A stretch of 64,000 nt of DNA from Neisseriaceae bacterium JH1-16 (GCA_025989215.1 JAPDNP010000006.1:186001-250000), one strand, 5' to 3'; numbered from the stretch's first letter, positions 29,373 to 38,252 are shown. Notes: a model not told the origin generated them from the sequence alone. Numbers and translations: made by a program.

Positions 29373-29401
29373 GTCGTGAGTGGCACGGCTATATGGAAGC
29401 A

Positions 29402-29920
29402 CTAGGAGGCGATGCAGGCCTCGCCTTCGAAGGCTTCGTATAACTCCCCTGCGCTGTTGTCCATCGCCCGACCATAGGCTGCAAAGCGTGGCTCGGTATT
29501 CAGGAACATGGCCAGCAGATCTTTTGACTTGGCGACCCAGCTGTTGCCCAGCGTGTCGCGCAGGCATTTGAACGACTGGTAGAGCACTCGCGTGCTGGTG
29601 ACTGTCTTTGATCGGTCGTCGGCGTCGATCAGATAGCGTTGTTGGATGCGGGCGTACTGTTTCATTGCCGCGTTCTGCCGCGGGTCGGGATAGGTCCGGT
29701 CGATATAGGTTTCGATATCGTCGCGGATGCCGTCCTCGTTGCGGTCGATGCCACCGATGCTGCTGTCGAAATCGGTGGATTTGACGCCTGGGCGGCCCGC
29801 CTGGTTGTCGACGATGGCGGCAGGCGCGTCCGGCGAGCCGGCGACAGCCTCGATGCTATACGTGGACGCACTGATGGCGGTGAGCAAGATCAGACTGAGA
29901 TAGCGTGGTCGATGTGTCAT
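29402..29920 (-). CDS. Exported protein of unknown function with an EF-hand-like loop
   Basis: 172 residues with a likely signal peptide (about 1-27, RYLSLILLTAISASTYSIEAVAG). The mature part contains DRNEDGIRDDIETYIDR, a D-x-N-x-D-G-x-x-D-D-x-E loop like the calcium-binding EF-hand/dockerin type, then a charged helical region with two cysteines. I do not recognise the family. Base composition is lower in G+C than the neighbours, which may mean recent acquisition. A 190-base gap upstream separates it from the propeller gene. Confidence 0.75.
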   Translation of the reverse strand: MTHRPRYLSLILLTAISASTYSIEAVAGSPDAPAAIVDNQAGRPGVKSTDFDSSIGGIDRNEDGIRDDIETYIDRTYPDPRQNAAMKQYARIQQRYLIDADDRSKTVTSTRVLYQSFKCLRDTLGNSWVAKSKDLLAMFLNTEPRFAAYGRAMDNSAGELYEAFEGEACIAS

Positions 29921-30034
29921 CTTCGCTGGCCCATGGCGAGTTGATCAGACGATGGCGTTAATGCCATCGTTCTTTTCAATAGGCCAGGGGCATCGACTAG
30001 GCAACGATAATCGTATTGAAGTCGATGGGAAACG

Positions 30035-30074
30035 AATAGAGCCCATATGCCAGCTGTGGCATATGGGCTCTATT
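30035..30074. terminator. 18-bp perfect hairpin downstream of the propeller gene
   Basis: Arms AATAGAGCCCATATGCCA and its exact complement around loop GCTG, 34 bases beyond the stop of the minus-strand gene at 30108. The arms end in A/T-rich steps but no long T-run follows, so it may be a terminator or a cruciform/operator. Confidence 0.6.
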
Positions 30075-30107
30075 GCATGGGGGGCGATCAGTGGCCAGAG
30101 TGCTAAC

Positions 30108-31223
30108 TCAGCGCAGCCACGGAATCTCACTGGCCGCGTAGCGGTGCGCGCGGAACACGCCGTTGGTGGCGCCGGGCAGGTAGGCGCGCGCCGCTTCGTC
30201 CGGGTATTCGGCGAAGTGCGGGATGATGTATTCCCACACGATCTCACCGGCCGGGGTCACCTCGAACAGCCGGCCGAAGTTCGACTCGGTGATGAAGGTG
30301 TTGCCGTTGGCGAGGCGCTGCGCGCCGCCCATGAACGGGCTGTAGAAGGCGTAGCCCGGCGTGTCCTTGTACTGCCAGACGATGGTCTTGGTCGCCGGGT
30401 CGACCTCGATGATGCGCGAGTGCGGCATCGACTGGTGGGGACGGAAGCTGCCGTTGTCGAACACCAGCACGTTGCCGTTGGCGAGCTCGCTCGGGCAGTG
30501 CTGCTGGGCGACGATGTCGCTGCCAAGGCGCCACAGCACCGCATCGGTGTGTTTGTCGATGGCGATCACGCTGCCGACGCTGCGCAGGCTCAGCAGCACC
30601 TTGCCGTTGCTGGCCGGGGTGACCGCGTTGCACATCGGCCAGTGGTAGCGCTCGAACGCCGGGTGCAGCGGGTAGTCGGCCGGGGCCAGGTGTTCCCAGC
30701 TGCGCCATTCCCACAGCGTGCGGCCCTCGCGGTCGACTTCCTTGATCACGTCGGCGTAGATCACCCCGCCCGGCGCCTCGCTGCCGGGGATGCCGCCCTC
30801 GATCTGCGCGGCGATCTCCGGCAGCAGCGGCTCGACGGTGCTGTACAGCAGGTGGCCGTTCGGCAGCCATTGCGCGTCGTGGTGGTGGTACAGGTCGGTG
30901 TGCTCCCAGACGGTTTCGCCGTCCGGGGTGACCTCGGCGAACGCGCCGCCGTGCCACACCGCCCAGCCGGGGAACAACTCGGGCGAGTCGGGGTGGTTGC
31001 CGTTGTAGCCGAGGTTGCCGTTGGGCAGCAGCACCGCGTCGCGGCCGGGGCGGTGGGGCAGCTGCCACTGGTGGACGTCGCGGCCGTCGGCGTCGATCAG
31101 GTAGACGCGGCCGCCGGCGGTCTGCGGGGCGAACAGGGTATAGCCGCCGGCCGAGCGGGCCGGATCGGCGGCGATCAGGCCGGTGCCGTGGCGGCGCAGC
31201 GTGATCGGGTCGAGCGTGGACAT
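30108..31223 (-). CDS. Arylsulfotransferase (ASST)-like beta-propeller protein
   Basis: 371 residues made of repeated blades of the type G-x-x-V-W-E/Q-x and LPNGHLLYS, LANGNVLVFDN, LANGNTFITES, as in the arylsulfotransferase/PQQ-propeller superfamily. ASST enzymes use a catalytic histidine to transfer sulfate between phenols; several histidines (HHHDAQ, RYHWP, HSRIIEVD) could serve. No signal peptide is seen, unlike classical periplasmic ASST, so it may act in the cytosol or do something else. Strong RBS GGAGG. Lies behind an APC permease gene in the same direction but with a terminator between. Confidence 0.75.
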   Translation of the reverse strand: MSTLDPITLRRHGTGLIAADPARSAGGYTLFAPQTAGGRVYLIDADGRDVHQWQLPHRPGRDAVLLPNGNLGYNGNHPDSPELFPGWAVWHGGAFAEVTPDGETVWEHTDLYHHHDAQWLPNGHLLYSTVEPLLPEIAAQIEGGIPGSEAPGGVIYADVIKEVDREGRTLWEWRSWEHLAPADYPLHPAFERYHWPMCNAVTPASNGKVLLSLRSVGSVIAIDKHTDAVLWRLGSDIVAQQHCPSELANGNVLVFDNGSFRPHQSMPHSRIIEVDPATKTIVWQYKDTPGYAFYSPFMGGAQRLANGNTFITESNFGRLFEVTPAGEIVWEYIIPHFAEYPDEAARAYLPGATNGVFRAHRYAASEIPWLR

Positions 31224-31388
31224 GCAAAACCTCCGTGATGGGATGCAAGGTCGGCCGAACGCAGGCGCTGGCCGGTTGAATGCTTCAAATCGAGGGAGTT
31301 TTTATACGGCGCGGCGGCGCGTAGCGTCCAATGCCGCTTGACGCCATGCATATGGCAAATCGGTCCAAGCGGTCGGGGATGAGGGGAT

Positions 31389-31418
31389 GCAAAAACGCCC
31401 GTCGTCGACGGGCGTTGC
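31389..31418 (-). terminator. Terminator of APC permease gene
   Basis: AACGCCCGTCG and CGACGGGCGTT with a minimal centre; on the minus strand a run of five Ts follows. It separates the permease from the ASST-like gene. Confidence 0.8.
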
Positions 31419-31433
31419 AGGATGGGGAGGCGG

Positions 31434-33065
31434 TCAGGCGCGCTGGCCGGCTAGGCGCGGCGCCGGTTCGGTGCCCGGGCCGGCCTCTTCCTCCTCGATC
31501 GGGTGCGCTTCGGCGAGGAAGTCGGTGCGCCAGCCGCTGGCGACGCCCCAGCGGAAGAAGCCCAGCGCCAGCAGCGACACCAGGCCCATGTCCCAGCCGA
31601 ACGGGATCGCGCCGCTGCCGCCGAACTCGCGGCTGCCGAAGTAGGACACCGCTGCCATCGCCAGCAGATAAACGACCAGCCAGCGGGTGGCGCGCCAGTC
31701 GCGCGCGAAGTTCGGCCAGCCGGCACGGGCCTGATAGTAGGCGTAGATCGGCAGTGCGGCGGCGATCAGGATGAAGATCTGGCCGGTCAGCGGCCAGCGC
31801 GCCCAGTACAGCACCAGCGAGGCGCAGACGAAGGCGAATGCCGAGATCGCGCCGATGCCTGGGATGCGCAGCGGGCGCGGCAGTTCCGGCGCGGCGCGGC
31901 GCAGCGCCATGGTGCTGACCGGGCCGGTCAAGAAGGAGATCACCGTCGCCACCGAGATCACCGCCGCCAGCGTACCCCAGCCACGGAAGAAGAACAGGAA
32001 GCCGAACGAGATCAGCAGGTTGAACCACATCGCCGGGCGCGGCACGTTGTAGAGCGGGTGCAGTTGGCCGAACCAGGACGGCATGGTGCCGTTCTTCTCC
32101 ATCGCGTAGATCATCCGCGCGGTGGTGGCCATATAGGTGGAGCCGGTGCCGCTCGGGCTGACGAAGGCGTCGAGGTACAGCACCAGGCACAGCCAGTTCA
32201 GGTTCAGCGCCAGCGCCAGCTGGGCGAACGGCGAGCTGAAGTTCAGGTGGCTCCAGCCCTGCGCCAGCGCCTCGGGCGACAGGCTGCCGACGAAGGCGAC
32301 CTGCAGCAGCACGTAGATCACCGCGGCGAGCAGGATCGAGAACACCACCGCGAACGGGATGCTGCGCGCCGGGTTGCGCGCCTCGCCGGCCAGGTTGATC
32401 GGGCTCTGGAAGCCGTTGAAGCTAAACACGATGCCGCTTGTGGCCACCGCGGTCAGCACCGCCGACCAGCCGAACGGCGCGAAGCCGCCATGCGCGGCGG
32501 CGTGGAAGTTGTCGGCGTGGAAGCCGCTATGGATCAGCGCGAACGCGGTCAGCGCCGGAATCGCCAGCTTGAACAGCGTGATCAGCGAGTTGGCCTTGGC
32601 GAACAGTTTCACGCCCCAGTAGTTGAGCAGGAAGTAGATCACTACCAGCACCGCGGCCAGCAGCAGACCCGGCGTGGTCAGCTCGTCGTGGTAGAACAGC
32701 GCCTGCGCCCAGGCCCACGGCCAGGAGCTCATGTACTGGATCGACGCCTCGGCCTCGACCGGGATCACCGACACGATGGCGATCCAGTTGGCCCAGGCGG
32801 CGATGAAGCCGACCAGCGAGCCGTGCGAGTAGCGCGCGTAGCGCACCATGCCGCCCGATTCCGGGAACATGACCCCCAGTTCGACGTAGCTCAGTGCGAT
32901 CGCCAGGATGACCAGCATGCCGATCAGCCAGGCAAAGATGGCAGCGGGCCCGGCGATCATCGCCGCCTTCCAGGCGCCGAACAGCCAGCCCGAGCCGATG
33001 ATCGAGCCCAGGCCGGTCATCATCAGCGGCCAGGCGCCGATGGTGCGGTGTGTGTGATGGTTCAT
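31434..33065 (-). CDS. APC-superfamily amino acid permease
   Basis: 543 residues with about twelve membrane helices. The first helix has the unwound substrate-binding loop GLGSIIGSGWLFG, and FNGFQSPINLAGEARNPARSIP is the conserved segment after helix 6. The C-terminal tail is acidic and proline-rich. The ATG at 33065 is used because GGGGAGAG precedes it. It imports or exchanges an amino acid or related amine; neighbour evidence does not identify which. An uptake-motif core sits at 32064. Confidence 0.9.
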   Translation of the reverse strand: MNHHTHRTIGAWPLMMTGLGSIIGSGWLFGAWKAAMIAGPAAIFAWLIGMLVILAIALSYVELGVMFPESGGMVRYARYSHGSLVGFIAAWANWIAIVSVIPVEAEASIQYMSSWPWAWAQALFYHDELTTPGLLLAAVLVVIYFLLNYWGVKLFAKANSLITLFKLAIPALTAFALIHSGFHADNFHAAAHGGFAPFGWSAVLTAVATSGIVFSFNGFQSPINLAGEARNPARSIPFAVVFSILLAAVIYVLLQVAFVGSLSPEALAQGWSHLNFSSPFAQLALALNLNWLCLVLYLDAFVSPSGTGSTYMATTARMIYAMEKNGTMPSWFGQLHPLYNVPRPAMWFNLLISFGFLFFFRGWGTLAAVISVATVISFLTGPVSTMALRRAAPELPRPLRIPGIGAISAFAFVCASLVLYWARWPLTGQIFILIAAALPIYAYYQARAGWPNFARDWRATRWLVVYLLAMAAVSYFGSREFGGSGAIPFGWDMGLVSLLALGFFRWGVASGWRTDFLAEAHPIEEEEAGPGTEPAPRLAGQRA

Positions 33066-33427
33066 GGTTCTCTCCCCTGGTCTCCGGAGCCGGCCGGGAT
33101 TGTGTCCTGGCCGCTGTTTGAGCCAGTGTGCACGATAAGTCACTGAAACGACGTGTAAATTCAGCGCTATCTGTTGTGTTGTCAGAAATTAGAGGCGTTA
33201 CTCTAGTGGAAAGCAGGGGGGAGTCCTTGTAACAATTTGTAAATTCTTATATGCAAATAATTTAAAGATTCTTTTGATGGAATGATCGCCAGCGTGACGA
33301 TGGCCGGAAACGACAACGCCCCGCCGTAAGGGCGGGGCGTTGGGGGCGCGGAACCGGCATCTGCACGTCGCGGCTAGCGCTCAGTGCGGGCAGTGACTGT
33401 GCCGCGATGCCGGAGGGCGTGTGACGC
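33066..33427. other. Intergenic region between APC permease and dut
   Basis: 362 bases. The part next to the permease (about 33160-33285) is markedly AT-rich and should contain its promoter. The rest holds the dut-side hairpin at 33314-33342. No coding signal. Confidence 0.6.
33314..33342 (-). terminator. Hairpin downstream of dut
   Basis: Twelve-base-pair perfect stem CAACGCCCCGCC / GGCGGGGCGTTG, loop GTAAG, 86 bases beyond the dut stop on the minus strand. The T tail is weak (TCGTTTCC). Confidence 0.65.
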
Positions 33428-33880
33428 TTACTTGGTGCCGGTGCTGCCGAAGCCGCCGGCGCCGCGCTCGCTGTCGCCGAACTCGTCGACCACGTTGAAG
33501 CCGACCTGCACGACCGGCACGATGATCATCTGCGCGATGCGCTCGAGCGGCGGCAGCACGAAGGCTTTGTCGCCGCGGTTCCACACCGAGACGAACAGCT
33601 GGCCCTGGTAGTCGGAGTCGATCAGGCCGACCAGGTTGCCCAGCACGATGCCGTGCTTGTGGCCCAGACCCGAGCGCGGCAGGATCATCGCCGCCAGCGC
33701 CGGATCCTCGATGTGGATCGCGATGCCGGTCGGCACCAGCGTGGTCTGGCCCGGCTCGATCACCAGTTCGGCGTCGACGGCGGCGCGCAGGTCGAGGCCG
33801 GCCGAACCCGGGGTGGCGTACTCGGGCAGGTTGTCCTTCAGGCGTTGGTCGAGGATCTTGACGTCTACGGTCGGTTTCAT
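33428..33880 (-). CDS. dut: Deoxyuridine 5'-triphosphate nucleotidohydrolase
   Basis: 150 residues, hydrolyses dUTP to dUMP. The five dUTPase motifs are visible: [52 protein letters not shown] and the C-terminal glycine-rich [12 protein letters not shown] 33880 follows AAGGA; a longer in-frame start is not needed. Follows coaBC on the same strand, as in many proteobacteria, but an uptake-motif hairpin lies between them. Confidence 0.97.
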   Translation of the reverse strand: MKPTVDVKILDQRLKDNLPEYATPGSAGLDLRAAVDAELVIEPGQTTLVPTGIAIHIEDPALAAMILPRSGLGHKHGIVLGNLVGLIDSDYQGQLFVSVWNRGDKAFVLPPLERIAQMIIVPVVQVGFNVVDEFGDSERGAGGFGSTGTK

Positions 33881-33909
33881 TGCTTGTACATTCCTTGCTA
33901 AATACATGG

Positions 33910-33937
33910 TTCGGCCAACCCTGAGGTTGGCCGAACG
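33910..33937 (-). terminator. Hairpin from an inverted uptake-motif pair between coaBC and dut
   Basis: Twelve-base-pair perfect stem GTTCGGCCAACC / GGTTGGCCGAAC with loop CTGA, 62 bases beyond the coaBC stop and 30 bases before the dut ATG. No T-run; it may only partly stop transcription so that dut is still read. Confidence 0.6.
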
Positions 33938-33998
33938 ATTCATCAATCGGTTTCAAAGTCGCCGGTTTGATCCGGCGGCGCTGCTGGCCGTAGGGCGC

Positions 33999-35186
33999 TC
34001 AGCGCCGCGCGGCGAGGCGGGCAGCCAGATGGCGCACGATCGACTGCGCGACTTCGCGCTTGTCGGCGGCCGGCAGCGGGTAGGTGCCGGCGTCGTCGAG
34101 CAGCACCACGTCGTTGCTGTCGCTGCCCATCGCCTGCTGTGCCAGGTTGGCGACCAACAACGGCACCTTCTTGCGGCGGCGCTTGGCGTCGGCGAACTCC
34201 AGCAGGTTCTGGCTCTCGGCGGCGAAGCCGACACAGAACGGCGCGTTGGGCAGGCTGGCGACGAAGGCGAGGATGTCCGGGTTCTCGACCAGCTCGATCA
34301 CCGGCGCCTCGTGGCCTTCCTTCTTGATCTTGTGCTCGGCGCGGTTCACCACGCGGTAGTCGGCCACCGCCGCCACGCCGATGAACACCGAGCAGCGGCC
34401 AACTTCGGCCAACACGGCTTCGTGCATCTCCAGGGCGGTGGTGACCGGCACGGTGCGCACACCCACCGGCGGGGGCAGCGCGGTCGGGCCGGACACCAGT
34501 ACCACGTCGGCGCCAGCGTCGCGGCAGGCGCGCGCCAGCGCGTAGCCCATCTTGCCCGAGCTGATGTTGGTGATGCCGCGCACCGGGTCGATCGGCTCGA
34601 AGGTCGGGCCGGCGGTCATCAGCACCGTCTGGCCGGCCAGGCGCTTCTCGGTGAACACGCCGTCGAGCAGGTCGACGATTTCCTCCGGCTCCAGCATCCG
34701 GCCGTCGCCGACCTCGCCGCAGGCCTGCTCGCCGGCGGCTGGGCCGAACACCTGCACGCCGTCGGCGATCAGCTGCGCGACGTTGCGCTGGTTGGCCGGG
34801 TTCTGCCACATCTGCTTGTTCATCGCCGGCGCCACCACCAGTGGGCAGGTGCGCGCGGCGGCCAGCGTCGAGATCAGGTCGTCGCAGGCACCGTGGGCGA
34901 TCTTGAACAGCATGTCGGCGGTGGCCGGCGCGATCAGGAACACGTCGGCGCGGCGCGACAGCTCGATGTGGCCCATCGCGTTGTCGGTGCGCGGGTCCCA
35001 CACGCTGGTGAACACCGCGTTGCCCGACAGCGCCTGGAAGGTGACCGGGGTGACGAAGCGTTCGGCCGACTCGCTCATCACCACCTCGACCTCGTGGCCG
35101 GCCTTTTTCAAGAGCCGCACCAGTTCGGCCGACTTATAGGCGGCGATGCCACCGGTGACGCCAAGGAGAATCCGACGCGAGGTCAT
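33999..35186 (-). CDS. coaBC: Bifunctional phosphopantothenoylcysteine decarboxylase/phosphopantothenate-cysteine ligase
   Basis: 395 residues, two steps of coenzyme A synthesis. The CoaC half starts RRILLGVTGGIAAYKSAELVR and has the substrate-binding PAMNKQMW and cysteine-bearing ACGEVGDGRM loops; the CoaB half has TAGPTFEPIDPVRGITNISSGKMG and ends with the KxKK-type AEHKIKKEG. ATG 35186 follows AGGAAGG. Confidence 0.97.
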   Translation of the reverse strand: MTSRRILLGVTGGIAAYKSAELVRLLKKAGHEVEVVMSESAERFVTPVTFQALSGNAVFTSVWDPRTDNAMGHIELSRRADVFLIAPATADMLFKIAHGACDDLISTLAAARTCPLVVAPAMNKQMWQNPANQRNVAQLIADGVQVFGPAAGEQACGEVGDGRMLEPEEIVDLLDGVFTEKRLAGQTVLMTAGPTFEPIDPVRGITNISSGKMGYALARACRDAGADVVLVSGPTALPPPVGVRTVPVTTALEMHEAVLAEVGRCSVFIGVAAVADYRVVNRAEHKIKKEGHEAPVIELVENPDILAFVASLPNAPFCVGFAAESQNLLEFADAKRRRKKVPLLVANLAQQAMGSDSNDVVLLDDAGTYPLPAADKREVAQSIVRHLAARLAARR

Positions 35187-35390
35187 GCGGGCCTTCCTGC
35201 CACGAAGGGCGGTATGGGAACGGGGTGAAGTGTAGCGGATTCGGCGGCACCCGGTCAGCCGCGACAGCCGAGCGGGCCGCAAAGCCTATTGCAGCACTAG
35301 TTGATAACGGCTGAATTTACAAACGATTACGATTTTGTCATGGCGGCAGGCCGGTGCGCGGTGCTATAGCAAGTTTAAAGGGGGTGTGAC

Positions 35391-36065
35391 ATGTCGATTG
35401 CCGAGTGGCCGCAGGACGAACGGCCACGCGAAAAACTGCTGGCCCGCGGTGCGGCGGCGTTGTCCGACGCCGAACTGCTGGCCATTTTCCTGCGCACCGG
35501 GCTGCCGGGCTTGTCGGCGGTCGATATGGCGCGCGAGCTGGTCGCCGATTTCGGCTCGTTGGGCGCCTTGTTTTCGGCCAGCGTACAGGACTTTTCGGCG
35601 CGGCGCGGGCTGGGGCTCGCCAAGTATGCGCAGTTCATGGCGGTGAAGGAGCTGGCGCGGCGCATGTTGGCCGAACAGTTGCAGGCGCCGGACGCGCTGT
35701 CGAGCCCGGAAGCGGTGCGCGACTACCTGCGTTGGACCATAGGCCGGCGCGAGATCGAAGTGTTCGTGGTGTTGTTTCTTACGGCACAAAACCGCGTCAT
35801 CGCTGTCGAAGAAGTAGCACAGGGTTCGGTGAGCGAAACGCGGGTCTATCCGCGCGAGATCGTGCGGCGCGCCCTGTTGCATAACGCCACGGCAATGATC
35901 GTGGCGCATAACCACCCCGGCGGCTGTCCGGAAGCCTCGGCAGCCGACCGTGCATTGACCGCCACGCTCAAGGCGGCGCTCGAACTGGTCGACGTACGGC
36001 TGCTGGATCATTTCATCGTGACGGCCGACGCGGCCGAGTCGTTCGCCGAACGGGGCTGGTTGTAA
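35391..36065 (+). CDS. radC: RadC-family JAB/MPN domain protein
   Basis: 224 residues with an N-terminal helix-hairpin-helix-like part and the C-terminal JAMM-type domain: VAHNHPGGCPEASAAD gives the H-x-H plus distal Asp zinc ligands, with Glu in AVEEVAQG upstream. The usual HNHPSG is HNHPGG here. The role of RadC proteins is unclear; an old link to DNA repair is not well supported. Divergent from coaBC. The stop codon abuts the repeated element at 36065. Confidence 0.95.
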   Translation: MSIAEWPQDERPREKLLARGAAALSDAELLAIFLRTGLPGLSAVDMARELVADFGSLGALFSASVQDFSARRGLGLAKYAQFMAVKELARRMLAEQLQAPDALSSPEAVRDYLRWTIGRREIEVFVVLFLTAQNRVIAVEEVAQGSVSETRVYPREIVRRALLHNATAMIVAHNHPGGCPEASAADRALTATLKAALELVDVRLLDHFIVTADAAESFAERGWL

Positions 36066-36205
36066 GAACCGGTTCACGATTTCGCGAACGATGGGTCAGC
36101 CAAGGCGAAATGACGCGAAACAGCGGAGTGTACATAGGGTACATGAGCACGTTGAGTGACATTTCTACGCAGTTTCACCCGAGTGCAGCAGATCGTGGGC
36201 AGCTT
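36065..36205 (+). repeat. Palindromic interspersed element, copy A
   Basis: Begins on the radC stop codon and has an inverted second copy at 41705-41848. The central 123 positions from CACGAT to ATCGTG align without gaps to copy B with about 17 differences by eye. CACGAT/ATCGTG ends give terminal inverted repeats, and an inner stem TGTAC/GTACA lies around 36128-36142. It encodes no protein. Looks like a small non-autonomous (MITE- or REP-like) element. Confidence 0.85.
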
Positions 36206-36216
36206 AATAAGAGCGA

Positions 36217-36307
36217 CTGACAAAGTCACGTGACGCAGCCTTAGGTTGGATGTGCCGTCGCAGACCCTGCGACAACGCAGCGAGACACGCTAAGGAGATT
36301 TTGTCAG
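36217..36307. repeat. Nested inverted-repeat element
   Basis: Outer arms CTGACAAAGTC (36217-36227) and GATTTTGTCAG (36297-36307) are inverted with one mismatch; inside are CCTTAG/CTAAGG (36239-36244, 36290-36295) and a central GTCGCAG-ACC-CTGCGAC (36257-36273). A small perfect palindrome GTCACGTGAC lies at 36225-36234. The arms nest properly, so the whole can fold as one long hairpin. Only one copy is in the window. Confidence 0.6.
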
Positions 36308-36373
36308 AGGCTCACTATCACGGCGCGGTTGCCGTGTCTTGCCACCGTCGTAGTTGCGGAGGAGGGTCGTGCC

Positions 36374-36625
36374 ATGGACATTCTGCATTTGCTGAATCAG
36401 GCGGACTACATACAGGTGAACAACCAGTTCGTCAGCCTCGACTTTCGCTTCGATGACACCGACTTCGCCGACGACGACGATGTGGCGCTGCAGGCCCGGG
36501 TCGAAGGCCAGGATCTGGTGCTGACGGTGGGCGATCTCGAAGAGGCGACCCCGCTGGCCGACGGCGGCTTCTGGCTCGAAGGCGTCGGTTATCTGCGCTT
36601 CCTGTCGCGTGCCGGCCTGCACTGA
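36374..36625 (+). CDS. Small acidic protein of unknown function (83 residues)
   Basis: Starts MDILHLLNQADYIQVNNQFV after a very strong ribosome site (GGAGGAGGG). The middle is acidic (DDTDFADDDD) and the rest alternates hydrophobic and charged residues, suggesting a small beta-rich domain; no membrane segment and no cysteines. I do not recognise the family. The ATG at 36374 is preferred over an in-frame TTG at 36329. It stands between the repeat elements and the ribose operon and has its own terminator. Confidence 0.8.
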   Translation: MDILHLLNQADYIQVNNQFVSLDFRFDDTDFADDDDVALQARVEGQDLVLTVGDLEEATPLADGGFWLEGVGYLRFLSRAGLH

Positions 36626-36656
36626 CGCGGTGTGCGCCGCGTATCCGATACGTACG

Positions 36657-36685
36657 GCCCAAACCGGCCTCAGGCCGGCTTGGGC
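36657..36685 (+). terminator. Terminator of the 83-residue gene
   Basis: GCCCAA-A-CCGGCC, loop TCA, GGCCGG-C-TTGGGC with one internal mismatch, then TGTATTTTG. Confidence 0.8.
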
Positions 36686-36961
36686 TGTATTTTGTCGAAT
36701 GTAGTCATTTGGCGACAAAGTCATTCCTTTGAAATCAGTTGCTTAGCATCCCCGTCCCGAAAGGACATTGAGTTGATCTGTCGATTCTCGGAAAATAGAA
36801 TCTTATCTTAGAACATTCTAATATTATGCCGAATGCGTAGTCATTAGGCAGGGACCGCCTATGGCGTTCCGCCAACCCGTCGCCGTGACCCGCCGCCCCA
36901 GTGCGCAGCGGGCCACGGCGCGGCGTTTGCGGGCGCCGTGGCGGGCCCGCAGGGAGGGACC
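36686..36961. promoter_or_regulatory. AT-rich leader of the ribose operon
   Basis: The stretch 36700-36840 is strongly AT-rich compared with the window and must carry the rbs promoter. It includes an inverted repeat TAGAAT (36796-36801) and ATTCTA (36815-36820), 13 bases apart, that could be an operator. No rbsR gene is present in the window. Confidence 0.45.
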
Positions 36962-37858
36962 ATGCCCAAGGTAGTGGTAGTTGGCAGTATCAATATGGAT
37001 CTGGTCGCCCAGGCCGGTCGCTTTCCGGCGCCGGGCGAGACGCTGAGCGGCGAGCGCTTCGTCACCTGCCCGGGCGGCAAGGGCGCCAACCAGGCGGTGG
37101 CGGCGAGCCGGCTCGGCGCGCAAGTAGTGATGGTCGGCGCAGTCGGCAACGACGCGTTCGGCCGAGAGCTGGTCGACGGACTCGACCGCGAAGGCGTGGT
37201 GACGCGGCATGTGAAGGTGGTCGACGACATCGCCACCGGCGTGGCGCTGATCACCGTGGCCGGCGGCGAGAACACCATCGTCGTGATTCCGGGCGCGAAC
37301 CATACGCTCACCCCGGCCGACGTCGAAGCCGCCGAGGCCGACATTGCGTCGGCCGACGTGGTGCTGACCCAGCTGGAAGTACCGCTGGCCACCGTCGAGG
37401 CCACCGCGGCCTTGGCCGAAAAGCACGGCGTGCCGCTGATTCTCAACCCGGCCCCGGCGATCAAGCTGCCGGCCGAGTTGCTGGCGCGCGCCTCGCTGCT
37501 GACGCCGAACGAACACGAGCTGGCGATCGTGCTCGACCAGCCCGACACGCCGTTCCCGGACCTGCTGGCGCAGCTGCCGGGCAAGGTGGTGATGACCCGT
37601 GGTGAGCACGGCGCCTATCACGTCGACACGGCGGGCGCTTTCTATCACCAGCCCGGCTGCAAGGTCGATGCCATCGACACCACCGGTGCCGGCGACACCT
37701 TCAACGCCGCGCTGGCGGCCCACCTGCAGCAGGGGCTGAAGCCGGCGATGCACGCCGCCGCCGCCGCCGCCGCGCTGTCGGTGACCCGCTTCGGCGCCCA
37801 GGGCGGCATGCCGACGGTGGGCGAACTGGCGACCTTCCTCGCGGAGCAGACAGCATGA
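36962..37858 (+). CDS. rbsK: Ribokinase
   Basis: 298 residues, phosphorylates D-ribose to ribose 5-phosphate. PfkB signatures are present: CPGGKGANQAVAASRLG near the N-terminus and DTTGAGDTFNAALA with the catalytic aspartate near the C-terminus. ATG 36962 follows GGGAGG. First gene of rbsKDACB; it overlaps rbsD by four bases. Confidence 0.97.
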   Translation: MPKVVVVGSINMDLVAQAGRFPAPGETLSGERFVTCPGGKGANQAVAASRLGAQVVMVGAVGNDAFGRELVDGLDREGVVTRHVKVVDDIATGVALITVAGGENTIVVIPGANHTLTPADVEAAEADIASADVVLTQLEVPLATVEATAALAEKHGVPLILNPAPAIKLPAELLARASLLTPNEHELAIVLDQPDTPFPDLLAQLPGKVVMTRGEHGAYHVDTAGAFYHQPGCKVDAIDTTGAGDTFNAALAAHLQQGLKPAMHAAAAAAALSVTRFGAQGGMPTVGELATFLAEQTA

Positions 37859-38252
37859 AGAAGCACGGAACCCTGAACGCCCAGTTGTCGCGGGTGTTGG
37901 CCGAACTGGGCCACGGCGACAGCATCGTCATTGCCGACTGCGGCCTGCCTATCCCGGAAGGGGTCGAACGCATCGATCTGGCGCTGGCGCCGGGCATCCC
38001 CTCGTTCGCCGAGACGCTGCGCGTGGTGCTGGAAGACATGCAGGTGGAAAGCGCGGTGCTGGCCGACGAGATCCACACCCATAACCCGATGCTGAGCACC
38101 TGCGCGGTGCAGCTGCAGGAGGCCGGCATCGCGGTGCGGCTGGTCACCCACGAGCAATTCAAGGCTCTGACCCGCAATGCCCGCGCGGTGATCCGCACCG
38201 GCGAGGCCAGTCCCTACGCCAACGTGATCCTCCACTCGGGCGTGATCTTCTG

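Noticed and set aside
27890..29386. A 498-codon minus-strand frame opposite sdaA
   Set aside because: Shadow of sdaA; contains the reverse of its conserved cluster region and no recognisable protein.
36065..36307. Insertion sequence or transposase remnant
   Set aside because: The repeated elements have no coding capacity and no transposase fragment is nearby; they are recorded as small structured repeats only.
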